This document shows, piece by piece, positions 22,428 to 33,040 of a stretch of 64,000 nt of DNA (position 1 is the first letter of the stretch; each line of letters begins with the position of its first letter). The DNA lies in contig NC_053036.3 in assembly GCF_002575655.3 (NCBI RefSeq), forward strand, positions 644,946,736 to 645,010,735. Reading direction: 5' to 3'. The DNA comes from Aegilops tauschii subsp. strangulata (lineage: Eukaryota > Streptophyta > Magnoliopsida > Poales > Poaceae). Both the position numbers and the translations under genes were made by a program. Under the pieces are notes generated by a model, which saw only the letters and a program-made list of their open reading frames with translations, was not told the DNA's origin and did no database searches.

Positions 22428-22969
22428 GCTGTCCATAGTGGTAACCCACTCTATGTGATCGGAGATCCCGTGAAGTAGAAGTGGGAGACAAGCTGTTGGT
22501 CAACTGGGAGGAGAGTATCCCTATATTAACTATTCCACTCCGTGAAGATGCAATACTCTCCTGATCTGCATGGCAGGTTGATACTTATCTTAATGTGTTC
22601 CAAGTGGCTTATTCGGGTAAGTAGAGATGTTGTCCTGCAGAACATCTTATGAGGAACACACCTATATGAATTTGACTGTTAACGTCGCAGTCTGTGAGAA
22701 TTGGGTGTTCTCTAATAAATTCATTAAAAGGCCCTGGAGTACGACGTATACGCTCCACCCGCGGGGAAGCCTTGTGGCAGCCCAGTATCGGTCAAGAATT
22801 TATGTGAAACTAGTCTCGCAGAAAACTTGTAGTTCAAGGCATAGTCCACTATTCAAGTTGTGATCTAGTGTAGCATAAATCTCTAAGTGGAAGTTCAACT
22901 TCACAGTCTCCACTAAGCACCGGTATATAAACAATGTTTTAGAACCAAACGGTGAGATGTGCCAATGAG

Positions 22970-22983
22970 ACTTTGTGGGGGAT
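22970..22983 (+). promoter_or_regulatory. Polypurine tract for plus-strand priming
   Basis: The G-rich stretch gtgggggat stands immediately before the 3' LTR start TGTTGG, the normal place for the retrotransposon polypurine tract. Confidence 0.7.
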
Positions 22984-23939
22984 TGTTGGAATTTGCTAGT
23001 GGGCTTTTGGCCCAAAGCCCAACTAAAATTCTGAAATTCTCTTGGCCCATTCATGCACACATGTGAGTGGAGTGAGTGAGGCTAAAGTTTAGTCCCATCT
23101 CATAAGTTGAGAGAGAGTTGCACCTCTTTATAAGGTGAGCTCTTCTACCACTTCTATGAGCATGAGAAGAGGAGACCTACACGCGCGCTCCTCCTCCTCG
23201 CTCACCTCGCCACGCCACGCCACGCCTCGTCACAACGCGCCGCGGGTTGCGGGATTGAGCCGAGCCGAGGACAGAGCTATGCACGTTGTCTATATTTTTG
23301 CTGGTCGGGAAAAATTAATGAGTCATTAATTAATAATTAACAGACGCGTTAATTACTGAACCGTTTCCGATTCTTTTGGATCTTGACGACTCGGACGTGG
23401 GTTTTACTCCCACGACCTATCCGGCCCGCACTATATAGTCAGGCAGACGTCTACCCTAGCCGCCGCCGCTTCGTATGGTTTCTCACCACCGTTCCAGATC
23501 ATTGCGCCGCCAAGCAAGTCTTTTCCATCCCTCCTTTCGGCGTGCACCGGGAGAAGGGACAGCAGGCCTCCGGAACCCCGCCTCTCGTGATCCTGTACGG
23601 GAGAGGGGCGATCAGGTTTTTGGGGAGCGCACTCGCGCGACTGCTGGCACCGACGACTTCACGAACGACGACTTCTTCCCCGACCTCGGCAACCTCATCC
23701 TCGACGACATGGGCGACAACGTCAACGCCGGCGGTGTTGCGCCCGCTGCACCGTATGTGATTCTATCCTTCTTGTTCGAGATCGTGGTAGAATTCATGTT
23801 TCTAGTATGTGCCCTAGATGTGATCTGTTCATCTACTATGCTAGTTCGCATGATTAGTTTAATCTCTGCCATTGCTGTCACGATCTATTTCCTATTTATT
23901 CGGATTAAATCTCATAGTAATTTGCTCATATTTCCAACA
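22984..23939 (+). repeat. 3' LTR of the copia element
   Basis: It starts TGTTGGAATTTGCTAGTGGG and ends ATATTTCCAACA. It carries the same USE-like box as the 5' LTR (AGTCCCATCTCA, 23091-23102), the same 24-bp spacer and TTTATAA at 23127-23133, so the spacing has survived point changes in the box. Confidence 0.93.
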
Positions 23940-23944
23940 CTCAC

Positions 23945-24181
23945 CCCGGTCAGCGGAGTTGGTGGGCCACTGTAGCCACGCTCATCTTCTTTACGGGGAC
24001 TTCTTCTGTCGTACGCCTTGGATGGGACGGGAGCTGACCCATGGCCGGGTTGAGGAAGCGCCATGAGGGCGCTGGCTTGTCGAGTTCTGTCGGCATGCGC
24101 CAGCAAGCCTAACCGTATCGAAGTCTTGACCCCGATGTTTTTAAAAATAATCTGGGTTCCGTTGCCTGCCTGGGGTTCCAC
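23945..24181. other. Stretch between two copia elements
   Basis: It starts with a unit of the split minisatellite (to about 23984) and continues with GC-rich sequence without a recognisable gene. It ends at a run of 20 or more C (24181-24202). Confidence 0.5.
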
Positions 24182-24890
24182 CCCCCCCCCCCCCCCCCCC
24201 CCAGTAGTCCCCGAAGCTGTGAAGGCTCGCCGGCTTCAAGCAAGGAGGGCCTTCGCAGCTTCACCTCCTGAAGAGATGGCAGATGTTGATGGTCCGTAGA
24301 GGGGATTTGGCCCCATGGCCATGGTCTTGCTCTGCTGCTGCTGCTCCACCGTTTTCGGGGGCGCTGCATACGTTCCATCGAGGAGGCCAGTGACCTGTGC
24401 ACCTCGCAGGGCCAGCATCACTTGTGCCTTCCATAGAAGGTAGTTTCCCTTGGTCAGCTTCTCAGATGGTGGAGTTCCGAGGTTGAGGATGACCTGGGCT
24501 GACCGGGAAGCCATCGCTCGATGGGTTTCTGGCGAGAAGTTTCTGACGAGAGGCTTTCTGACGATGGGTTTTCTGCCGAGAAGTTTCTGTTTCTGTAGCT
24601 AGATCGATGGGGGTTTCTCGCGAGAGTTTTTCTGTTTCTGTAGCTAGATCGATGGGAAGACGTCGGCTCTGTATAGTGTATACCATATTATATTGGAAGC
24701 GTTCCTACTCCTCGAGGGAGCCGCATCATGTATATTTATATTAGGCGAAGGCTACAAGTTGCAATCGATCTCCTGGATCGATCGGTTACAGGAGTTGGAG
24801 TCACGTACGGGAGGAAGTAGAGATGTAGAGATACACAAGGAAGATTGAGATTACAAACACGTTATATGCTATCTCACATATATTCTAACA
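24182..24890 (-). mobile_element. Copia fragment, minus strand: 5' LTR and gag start
   Basis: The LTR would start at 24890 (TGTTAGAATATATGTGAGATAG cut to its first bases: TGTTAGAATATATG) and run to about 24661, where tggtatacac and cagagccgacg resemble a disturbed primer site for initiator tRNA. The gag start lies at 24514. The fragment ends in the C-run at 24181-24202; the rest of the element and the second LTR are missing. Confidence 0.7.
24236..24514 (-). pseudogene. N-terminal copia gag fragment
   Basis: The frame starts MASRSAQVILNLGTPPSEKL and contains LTKGNYLLWKAQVMLALRG and LLDGTYAAPPKTVE, the usual N-terminal block of plant copia gag (the part before the UBN2-type domain). It stops after about 92 residues and the domain core is absent. 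Confidence 0.75.
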
Positions 24891-25173
24891 CTGTCAGCCT
24901 TGGTCGACCGCTGGAGGCCAGAGACGCATACGGTCCACTTCCCGTCCGGCGAGATGATAGTCACCCTGCGTGACGTCCAAATGATCCTTGCACTGCCAAT
25001 CGCCTGGAACGCAGTTACGGGCAACACTGATACAACCACATGTATCCGGCAGACCAAGTTGTTGTTAGGCGCTTGGCCCCCGGGATGGGTGGAGCGCAAA
25101 GCTGCATGCCACAATGTCGAGGAGGAGGCACTGCCCCGCAACGACGACTAGCAGGCTAACGATGGGGCTCAAA

Positions 25174-25902
25174 CAGGGCCGTCTTCAGAAATTCAGGGCC
25201 CCGGGACGAGAATCAAAATTGGGCCTAAAATTTTAAAAACAGTCATATAACATGAGAACTAATATAACTGAGGCGTACTCTCAGTTTATTACACAATTTC
25301 AGTCTATTATATCTTACTCCTAACCTAGCACCGTTGACAAATAAATTCATTATCATTTATCAATGCCCAGCCCATGGAAACATGATGATAATATCATCCT
25401 ACTCGGCTGCTCCTAACTAGGGCCTGCTCCTAACCCAGGTCAGGGAGATCAAAATTAGAAATCTACCAAGTACAGGGATGATAAAATTAAGTTGTATACC
25501 TAGTAGATGGAGACCTGGGTTATAGCCGATGGCGGAACCGCAGACGCGAAAGGCAGCAGCGGTCAGCTGACGACGTTCCAGGCGAGCAATTGGCGGAGGG
25601 AGCAGCGGACGGCACCTTGGGCGATTGGTGGAACCGCGAAAGCAGCAGGCGGGCGATTGGCCGAAGGCAGGAGACGACATCTGCTCGTTTGGCGGAAGCA
25701 GGAGAACCGGCGGCGTGTCAGCAATCGATGGGAACACTTAAGAAGGCCTCGCGGGCTGGCTTTTTGTTGCTGCGTACTTTGCTTAGGCCTTGCCGCTGGA
25801 TTAAATGGCAAAGTGTGATTATATTGGTACACACTACTAATACCAGTAATTTGGGGGCCCTGGGAGGTCGCCCACCTTGGCCCCCCTCCATCGACGGGCT
25901 TG
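25174..25902. mobile_element. Nonautonomous hAT element, 8-bp TSD ggctcaaa
   Basis: Left end CAGGGCCGTCTTCAG and reversed right end CAAGCCCGTCGATGG are imperfect inverted repeats. The target duplication ggctcaaa is exact at 25166-25173 and 25903-25910. 729 bp, no transposase reading frame. It splits the PMD pseudogene. Confidence 0.85.
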
Positions 25903-26134
25903 GGCTCAAAATGCAGCTGCTTACTGCGACAATGTAACTTGTTCGGTCAGCCCGAAAACGAAGCTGCCAAAGAGAAGGAAGTCCTTCGGCTTTCCGTTGT
26001 CATGGCTGAAGAGCAGTTTGGCGAGCCACCAGGCCCAGACGCCGACGACAGAATTCTTGATCAGTACACCAGGGGTTACCTCATGTATGTATTTGGTAGC
26101 CCTTTAACCGTCGGGGTATAGGAATGTCCCAAAT

Positions 26135-26675
26135 GACGACAGAATTCGTTTGTGCTCGCCGGAGGTGCTGGCGGGTGTGGACGACCAGGAGCGGCCTCAA
26201 GTCCTCGATGAGCAGCCAAGAGCGGTGCGGGCGATAAACCCAGCTATCCCTGGCGACTCGGCTGGGCTGGAGGAGGAGCTGCCTGCCGCCACTGCTGGGA
26301 GAGTGGCCCAGGCGCCAGTGCTTCCGCTGCGCAAACCCTAGGCTTCTCAACCTGCTGGATGGGCCCAGGGTGGACTGTGTCGAGCGCGCCACCAAGCGGA
26401 AGGCGCGGATGACCATCTCTTCCTCCTCTGGCTCGTCCTCGGGTCGCTCGTCGGGGCGTTCCACCTCCTCCAAGCGCGTCAAGAAGCTGCGAGATGTATC
26501 TGCTCTGATCCAGCTCCCGCTCAAAGGCACACCTAAGCCACTGGGAAAGAACAAGCTCAAAGCGTTTGCTGACTGCTGCGACCTCGATGCGGAGGGCATA
26601 AGCAAGGAGGCCGAAGCCCTTTCTTCTGCTCCAGTTGCTGCCTCTCCAGTGCGCTCGCTCGATCTCAATGAGTAG
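26135..26675 (+). pseudogene. C-terminal part of LINE ORF1
   Basis: Two frames, 26135-26341 (DDRIRLCSPEVLAG, acidic and Pro-rich) and 26350-26675 (KRKARMTISSSSGSSSGR, then SALIQLPLKGTPKPLGKNKL, ending VRSLDLNE), precede ORF2. The basic Ser-rich stretch and position fit the C-terminus of a plant LINE ORF1, but no zinc knuckle or RNA-binding domain remains. The low similarity content makes this a positional call. Confidence 0.5.
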
Positions 26676-26986
26676 GACCTGCAGAATCGTGTCTGCATTA
26701 GCTGGCCTTCTGCCTTGTAGTCAGGAGCTATTGCATCGTGGTAGTTGCTCCCGGTCTGTCGGGAGTCGTCGTGTTCTTCTTTTGTTGTCCCTCTCTTGCT
26801 CCTCCTCGGGTGGTTGCAGCCCTTCTGGCTGCGTTAGTTGTCGTGTCGTTTGGTGTGTTGTCGTTGTTGGTCTGTTTCTGTTTCCGTTTGTAAGCTCATG
26901 TTGTTATATTGATGCATGGCATGTTTCTTTCTGTTACCTCTTGCATTTCCTGGCCTTCGGGTCCTCTCGGCGACCGCAAGGTTCTT

Positions 26987-29900
26987 ATGATTATCACTAA
27001 TTGGAATGTTCGTGGCTTGGGTGACCGCAGCAAGCACTGTCTCGTTAGAGACGCCATTGCCTCTTGCAAGCCCAACATTGTATGTTTACAAGAGACCAAG
27101 CTTGATGCTTTTGTGATCAAGAAGTTCCTGCCAACGTCAATGTGTAGCTTCTGCTTTCAGCCAGCGCATGGCTCCTGTGGTGGTATTCTTGTTGCTTGGG
27201 ATTCAACGGTTACTGGAACTGTCATGGCGCAGGATGAGTTCTCTCTGACAGTGGCCTTCTCGTCAGCCTCTGATAACACCAACTTTTCCCTGACAGTGGT
27301 TTATGCTCCTTGTGAGGCAAGCCAGAGACCGAACTTCTTCAGCTCACTTGACTGCATTTCCACATCGATTGCTGGTGCGTGGATGTTAGTTGGGGACTTC
27401 AACATGTACAGATATGCTTTTGAAAAGAACAGTGATCGCGTCAGCTGGTCCTTGATGGAGGATTTCAACGACTGGATTAATAGTCATGGGCTGATGGACA
27501 TCAACATTGTTAACAGGCTGTTCACATGGTCTAATAAACGCAGAGATCCGACATTGGTCAAGCTGGACCGAGTACTCATTAATGCAGATTGGAGTTTGGC
27601 CTTCTTAGACACTACAAGTACCTCCGTCTCATCGGTCACCTCGGATCATGTGCCTATCCGCATTGATTTTGGAACCGCTCTACCTACTGCCAAATTATTT
27701 TGCTTTGAGAATCATTGGTTGCATATCCCTGAGCTTAACCAGCTTGTGTTGGAATCCTGGCAAGCCGGCCACCGTCAGTATTCCTCTGTTGCTTCCAAGC
27801 TGAATTTCAAGTTTAGACGGCTACGTGCAAGCATCAGACAGTGGGCTAAAAACAAAGGAAATCTACAGCTCGTCGTTGATAACAATAAATTGCTTGTGGA
27901 TTTTCTGAATGCTATAGAGGAGAGACGCAGGCTTACAGACTTGGAGTTCGTGCTCCGCTTGCACGCAAGCATAAAGCTTGAGAAGTTACTCAGATGGCTA
28001 GCTGATTTTTGGCAGAGAAGGGCTAATCTCAATTGGTGTAAGTTTGGGGACGAGAACTCGCGCTTCTTCCACCTTGCTGCTAACTGGCACGCCAGAAACA
28101 ATCGAGTCAGGGTTCTGGTACACAATGGAGTTGAGCACTTCCGCAATTCTGATAAGCTGAATATTGCCACGGAGTTTTTTCAGAATATCTTCAGCAGTCG
28201 ACAAAACAACCTCCTTGCGGTTGACCTGGCAGCTGTTTACGCTCAGGTGGATGCTGTTGACCTCTCCTCTCTTGATCAGCCTTTCAGTTGGGATGAGATC
28301 ACCCGCGCCATCAAACTTTCCCCGAACAATAGAAGCCCCGGACCGGACGGATTCACCAATGAGTTTTACAAGAAATTCGCCTCTGCTCTGAAAGACGACA
28401 TTTTAGCGTTCTTTGATGATTTCTTCCATGGGCAGGCTGATCTGTTCGGCATCAACTGGGCATATATCGCGCTAATTCCTAAGATGGAGTCTCCTATGGA
28501 GATCACTAACTACATGCCCATTTCTCTAGTGCACCGTATCATCAAATTGCTCACAAAAGTGCTCGCTTTGAGGTTGCAACATTTCATATCTTTGCTGATT
28601 CACTGCATGCAGTCCGGGTTCATCAAAGGGAGAGCCATCGTTGAAAACTTTGCGCTAGCTTCTGAGCTGGTACAATGCGCACAGAAGAGGAGGATACCTA
28701 TGATAGTGCTCAAGTTGGATTTCAGAAAAGCGTTTGACAGCGTTAATTGGGCCTGTCTTACGAATCTGCTGCAACAGAGAGGTTTTGGCACTCGTTGGAT
28801 TTCCTAGGTCTCTTCCATTCTTCACTCCGGCAGAGCAAAGGTTATGATGAATGGCTGCCTCGGAGATGATATTATTTTCAACTGTGGTGTTCGACAAGGC
28901 GACCCGCTGTCTCCGTATCTCTTCATTTTGGTTGCGGACATACTACAACGTATGTGTGTTGCTGCCGCAGCCAACGGGATTCTGGAGTGTCCTATTAATG
29001 GGCTGAGTTTTTTCCCAGTGTTACAATACGCGGACGACACGCTCATTCTTCTAAAGGGCACAGTTTCGCAAGCTGCACGTATCAAAGACATCCTACAGGC
29101 GTTCTCAAGTTTTTCTGGATTGCAGATTAACTATCATAAGAGCACCTTCGTGCCTATTCATATGAGTGCAGAGGATGCAACAGAAGCAGGCAGAATCTTG
29201 GGATGCCCGATCAGTTCGTTACCATGCAATTACCTTGGCCTGCCTCTCACAGTGCAGAAAATCTCTAACTCAGTTCTGATGCCGGTGATCCAGAAGATTG
29301 ACAGGCGATTGGCAGGCTGGCTGGCCACATATCTCTCCTGGGGTGGGCGCCTCACCCTGATCGATGCTGTCCTTTCTTCCATTCCGAACTACTACATGGC
29401 CTGTGTAAAATGGAACAAGGGCAGCATAGCAAAGGTTGACAAGCTACGGAGGAACTTCCTATGGCAGAAAAAGGCAGACAGACAGCAAGCTGACTGCTTG
29501 GTTGCTTGGGACCAGTTTGTCTCTAGCAAGCAAAGTGGCGGCCTACGGATCAAGGATCTAGAGGCTCACAACGATGCGATGCTTTGCAAGTTCACCAACC
29601 GGATCCTACAAGGTTCATCAGTCCCATGCTATCAATGGTTCCAGCATAGATATTTGCGCAAGAGCTTGCGTGACAAGCTAAAAGCCACCGACACACCTAT
29701 TTGGAGAGCCCTAGCAAAATATATCCCGATGGTGCAGCAGACTTCCTTTTGCCATATCGGAGATGGGAAACTAACGTCTTTCTGGCAAGACAAGTTGTGT
29801 TGTGCTGGCCGCCTCAATCAGCTCTTCCCCACCTTATTCTCTTTTGCCAAGGATAAGCAATGCTCGGTGGACTCGCAATACCCTGATCGCTGGACGTTGC

Positions 29901-30571
29901 AACTTCATCCAAACCTTTCCAGGACTACTGCTTTGGAGCTTCAAGCTTTGCGGGAGCTCCTTGCCTCTGTGCACACACCTTCTGCAAAGTCCTCCGATTC
30001 CCGGGTCCACACCTTCACCGGCAAACCTGCAATGGCTAGCAATTACTATGCTTTGCTTACCTACAGAGGGGTCTGTTGGGCACCGGCGGACATAGTCTGG
30101 TATAAGGTGATCCCCAATAGATGGAAGGTTTTTCTCTGGCTAGCTCACAGAGGGTGACTGAACGTCAGAACGACAATGGTGCATAAGCAATGGAACAATA
30201 TTCAACACCCCTTCTATGACTTATGCCCGGCAGAAGAAACTATTGATCACATCGTGCTGCGATGTGCACCAGCTCATTACTTATGGCAGAAGCTTGGACT
30301 ACTCCACCAGGCCAGTTCATCACCTTCCCTGAAGGATTTCATGTTCACAATGAAGGAGGTTGCTAACCACTAGACAATTTTGATTGCTGCATGTGCTGCT
30401 CAATTATGGACGGTGCGCAACGCTCGGGTTTTTGACAACAAAACCATACCGTCTGAAGTTCTGGGGGCTGCTATAGCTGAGATGTTACATCTTTGGTGCG
30501 CCCAATCAAATGATAATTCCTTGCGAGATTTCCTCCAATGTAAAGCGGAGTTTCTTTCGACCGCTTCTTAA
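26987..30571 (+). pseudogene. LINE ORF2: endonuclease, reverse transcriptase, zf-RVT; three stops
   Basis: The N-terminus is an APE-type endonuclease (NWNVRGLG, CLQETKLDAF, LVGDFNMYR, SDHVPIRIDF). The reverse transcriptase follows (SPGPDGFTNEFYK, LIPKME, QSGFIKGRAIVEN, LKLDFRKAFDSVNW, GVRQGDPLSPYLF, LQYADDTLIL), then the zf-RVT-like region with WKVFLWLAHRG and CAPAHYLW. In-frame stops are TAG at 28805-28807 (probably TGG), TGA at 30155-30157 (probably CGA) and TAG at 30371-30373 (probably TGG). The frame is otherwise continuous over 3.5 kb, so the copy is fairly young. The intact protein would nick target DNA and copy the LINE RNA. Confidence 0.93.
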
Positions 30572-31029
30572 GTTAGCTACACCCTGTTGTACCCCTTTCC
30601 TCCTCCTTTCCTGATGCAGCTAGCTAGCTTGCATTCTTTGTAACCTGACAATTCTCAGACCTTGGTCTGGTTTTGGAATATATAAGGTAGACTGCGGCCT
30701 GCCTTCTTATCCAAAAAAAAGGCGGCACCGCTCCCTGGATATGGCTCCCGCTACTGAAAAGCTGGGAAAAAGCCGGACAGTACAGTTGGGGGCTGCTGCT
30801 CTGGGGTGGCTCTACGGTCAGCTGTGCTTGGCATGTCGTCGTCGAGACCTCTCTGCAAATCTAGGTGGCTGCGTGGTGCTACTCCAGCTGTGGTCATGGT
30901 TCCATCTTCCGGTTGGCAGGCCGAACATCCCGAACTGGCCTTGTGTACCAATTACACTAACACCAGTGGTTGATCCTGATCGCCGTACACTAGTAGAAAA
31001 CTGGGCTTTGGTCACAGGGCAATATTCAC

Positions 31030-31200
31030 ATTAGTCCCGGTTCGTGCGGCCAGGGGCCTGCCGGGCCTCGTGGGGGCATTGGTCCCGGTTTGTCCGGACC
31101 CTTTGGTCCCGGTTGGTGGGACAAACCGGGACTAATTGGCCACGCTCCTGGCCCACCACCCTTTAGTCCCGGTTCATACCACAAACCGGGACTAAAGGGT
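31030..31200. repeat. Left subterminal array of the outer CACTA
   Basis: Copies of attggtcccggttt, ggttggtgggacaaaccgg and ctttagtcccggttc face each other. The unit core is CCCGG, unlike the CGCGG core that dominates in CACTA 1. Confidence 0.8.
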
Positions 31201-31224
31201 TGGTCCTAGTTGCGGCCAGTGTTT

Positions 31225-31430
31225 AGTCCCACCTCGCCAACCGAAGGGCGCTCACACCAGTTTATAAGCCCGTCCCTCTCTGCCTTATTGAGCTCCTCTC
31301 AAAGTGAAAATAGATGCCCTTATACAGGGAATTTGACCTAAATTCACAGTTAATTTCTTTGAATTTCATAGAAATTTATTATGAATTTAGGTCGAATTTT
31401 CTCTATAGGCGCATCTATGTTTATTTTTTT
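31225..31430 (+). ncRNA. Candidate snRNA-type hairpin RNA gene, unit a (outer)
   Basis: USE-like AGTCCCACCTCG at 31225-31236, 24-bp gap, TTTATAA at 31261-31267. Predicted start G at 31290, 23 nt after the TATA box, opening the leader GAGCTCCTCTCAAA shared with other units. The body folds as an AT-rich stem: tagatgcccttata and gacctaaattca pair with tgaatttaggtc and tataggcgcatcta (31310-31347 with 31380-31417). Seven T at 31424-31430 would end a Pol III transcript of about 141 nt. The promoter logic is that known for plant U6-type genes; the RNA itself is inferred. Confidence 0.45.
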
Positions 31431-31658
31431 ATAGTAAATAAAAATAAATAAACCTTAATAAAATAAAATAAAATAAACTATAGTAACTAAAATAAATAAA
31501 CCTTAATAAATTAAATAAAAATAGCAGCAGTAAAATAAATAAAAATCAAATAATTAAAGTAAAATACATAAGTAATTAGAAATAAAATAAATAAGTTTTT
31601 TGTTGTAAGTAGAAACAAAACAAAACAAATAAAGCAAAAGAGAAAACAAAAAACAGAG
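31431..31658. other. AT-rich spacer between units a and b
   Basis: Repeats of aataaataaaccttaataaa and of a stretch with gttgtaagtagaaacaaaac. The same stretch recurs after several units and in the 182-bp repeats at 39626. No gene. Confidence 0.7.
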
Positions 31659-31872
31659 AAAAAAATTATGCCACCTACTGGGCCACCACGGCCTGAATAC
31701 GACTTGAAACCCATCTGTGGGCCAGGATTCAGGCCCGCAGAAGGCCCAGTAGGCCCCACAGGCAAAGAGAACGGTTAGGCCCGAAAGCCTGCAGTTGAGA
31801 GGAGCTCGAGAGGGTGGGCGCAGCAGCGCTTATAAACCACTCTCGAGCCCTCTCAACTAGCGAGGTGGGACT
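31659..31872 (-). ncRNA. Candidate snRNA-type hairpin RNA gene, unit b (outer)
   Basis: On the minus strand: AGTCCCACCTCG (31872-31861), 24 bp, TTTATAA (31836-31830), start G at 31807 with GAGCTCCTCTCAACTGCAGG, and seven T at 31665-31659, about 149 nt. The body has an outer stem CCTACTGGGCC / GGCCCAGTAGG and inside it GGCCTGAAT / ATTCAGGCC, both perfect. It is transcribed away from the array that precedes the tnp2 promoter. Confidence 0.5.
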
Positions 31873-31892
31873 AAACTTTTGACGCGGGGCAG

Positions 31893-32032
31893 CACAAGGC
31901 CTTTGGTCCTGGTTGGTGCCACCAACCGGGACTAAAGGGGGCATTGGTCCCGGTTCATGGCACCAACCGGGACCAAAGGCCTTTAGTCCCGGTTGGTGCC
32001 ATGAACCGGGACCAAATAGTTCCCTATATATA
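31893..32032 (+). promoter_or_regulatory. Subterminal-type repeat array and TATA box before tnp2 (outer)
   Basis: Four facing copies of tttggtcccggttggtgcc and its inverse lie at 31893-32018, then TATATATA at 32025-32032. The array sits between leftward unit b and the rightward mRNA promoter, so both could answer to one repeat-binding protein. Confidence 0.6.
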
Positions 32033-32407
32033 CCCCATCGCCACAGCAGAGCACTCCACAATGCTCCGTTTTTTCTGGCCGGCGAGGGGAGGGCATTTGG
32101 GTGCTCTAGCTCACCTCCTATGCACATGAGGTGTTCGATGAAATGTCTGAGCCACACTAGTTAATCTTTCTCCTCTCGAAACTCGACCTTCGAGCTCCAT
32201 TTTCCCCGAGATTTGTCTAGGTTTAGCGGTCCGTCACGTCCCGTCCCCGTCTTCACCGCCGTCAATCGCCCGCGCCGATCTCGTCGCCAGCACCACCGTG
32301 GTGAGCCTCTTGTTCTTATCTTCTTTCTGAAAGGAAAAAATTCTTACTTTAGATAGTTACTTGTCTAATTTTGTTACTTTTATTATTCCTTCTTATTACA
32401 TAGTGCG

Positions 32408-32856
32408 ATGGTTTTGGTATCCGCCCCCGTCGGCCCTCGTCCTGTCTATGATTCGGATGTGGTATATATTATCTTTTTATAACTATTTGGTTCATTTATT
32501 GTTTATGACAAATAGACCGACCAACGTGACATAGATTTTATTTATCTACGAGGTGGTTGAACCGGAAATTCTAACCGACCCTATTGTTGAGAGGTTAAAT
32601 TTAGTTGAAGAAGAAAACAATTACTTGAAGGAAAACATAAAAAAAAATTGAGGAGGAGAAGATGATATTGAAGTTGCATGTTGCGGATGTCGTCGATGAT
32701 CACAAGATCAAGATGGATGCAATGCGCTTGAAGATTAGAAAGATTAGAAAATATGTCATTCATACCGAGGCTTGGTATCATTATGCCGTTGGATCAATTG
32801 TTACCTTGGTTGCGATTATGATCGCATTTGTTTTCGCATTGAAATGTTTTACATAG
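32408..32856 (+). pseudogene. Coiled-coil, tail-anchored membrane protein, frameshifted copy (outer)
   Basis: Exon 1 is 32408-32461 (MVLVSAPVGPRPVYDSDV) and exon 2 starts at 32553 after a gt...ag intron. A run of nine A near 32638 (eight in the inner copy) shifts the frame. Downstream the protein continues with a basic helix (RLKIRKIRKY) and a single hydrophobic segment close to the C-terminus (AVGSIVTLVAIMIAFVFALK). No known family recognised. It lies between the tnp2 TATA box and the tnp2 ORF, and has its own stop. Confidence 0.7.
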
Positions 32857-33040
32857 TTTCAATGTATGGTTTAATTAATTAGATGCTCTGGAGAGCTATA
32901 TATATGTTGTTAGATGAGAACTATGTATGTACTTTGGTTTTAATGTGATGATGAACTTCTATTAATTTGGTCACTTAATTATCTATTCATGATGTTCTGT
33001 AATGGTTTTTGACACACTTAATTATATATAATGCACGCAG

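Larger units (their letters stand above)
17412..23939 (+). mobile_element. Ty1/copia LTR retrotransposon, both LTRs, TSD ctcac
   Basis: Two long terminal repeats enclose a gag-pol region in copia order (gag, protease, integrase, reverse transcriptase, RNase H). The 5-bp target duplication ctcac is exact at 17407-17411 and 23940-23944. It was inserted into the minisatellite a few bases right of the hAT element. Several stops, frameshifts and a tandem duplication inactivate the coding region. It may still be moved by related active copies if its RNA can be primed. Confidence 0.95.
26100..30720 (+). mobile_element. L1-type LINE, 5' truncated, short A tail
   Basis: It contains the end of an ORF1 (about 26140-26675) and a full-length but broken ORF2, a 3' UTR with tgatgcagctagc, and ends in an 8-A tail (30713-30720) directly before PMD sequence resumes. 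The 5' border is approximate: PMD coding stops making sense at 26099. No clear target duplication is seen. A 13-bp repeat gacgacagaattc at 26044-26056 and 26135-26147 marks the border region. Confidence 0.85.

Noticed and set aside
24181..24202. C homopolymer as a biological signal
   Set aside because: Single run at a fragment edge; length of such runs is unreliable in sequencing.
31030..31200. CRISPR-like spaced repeats
   Set aside because: The repeats are inverted-repeat transposon subterminal motifs with irregular spacing in a plant genome; no cas genes.
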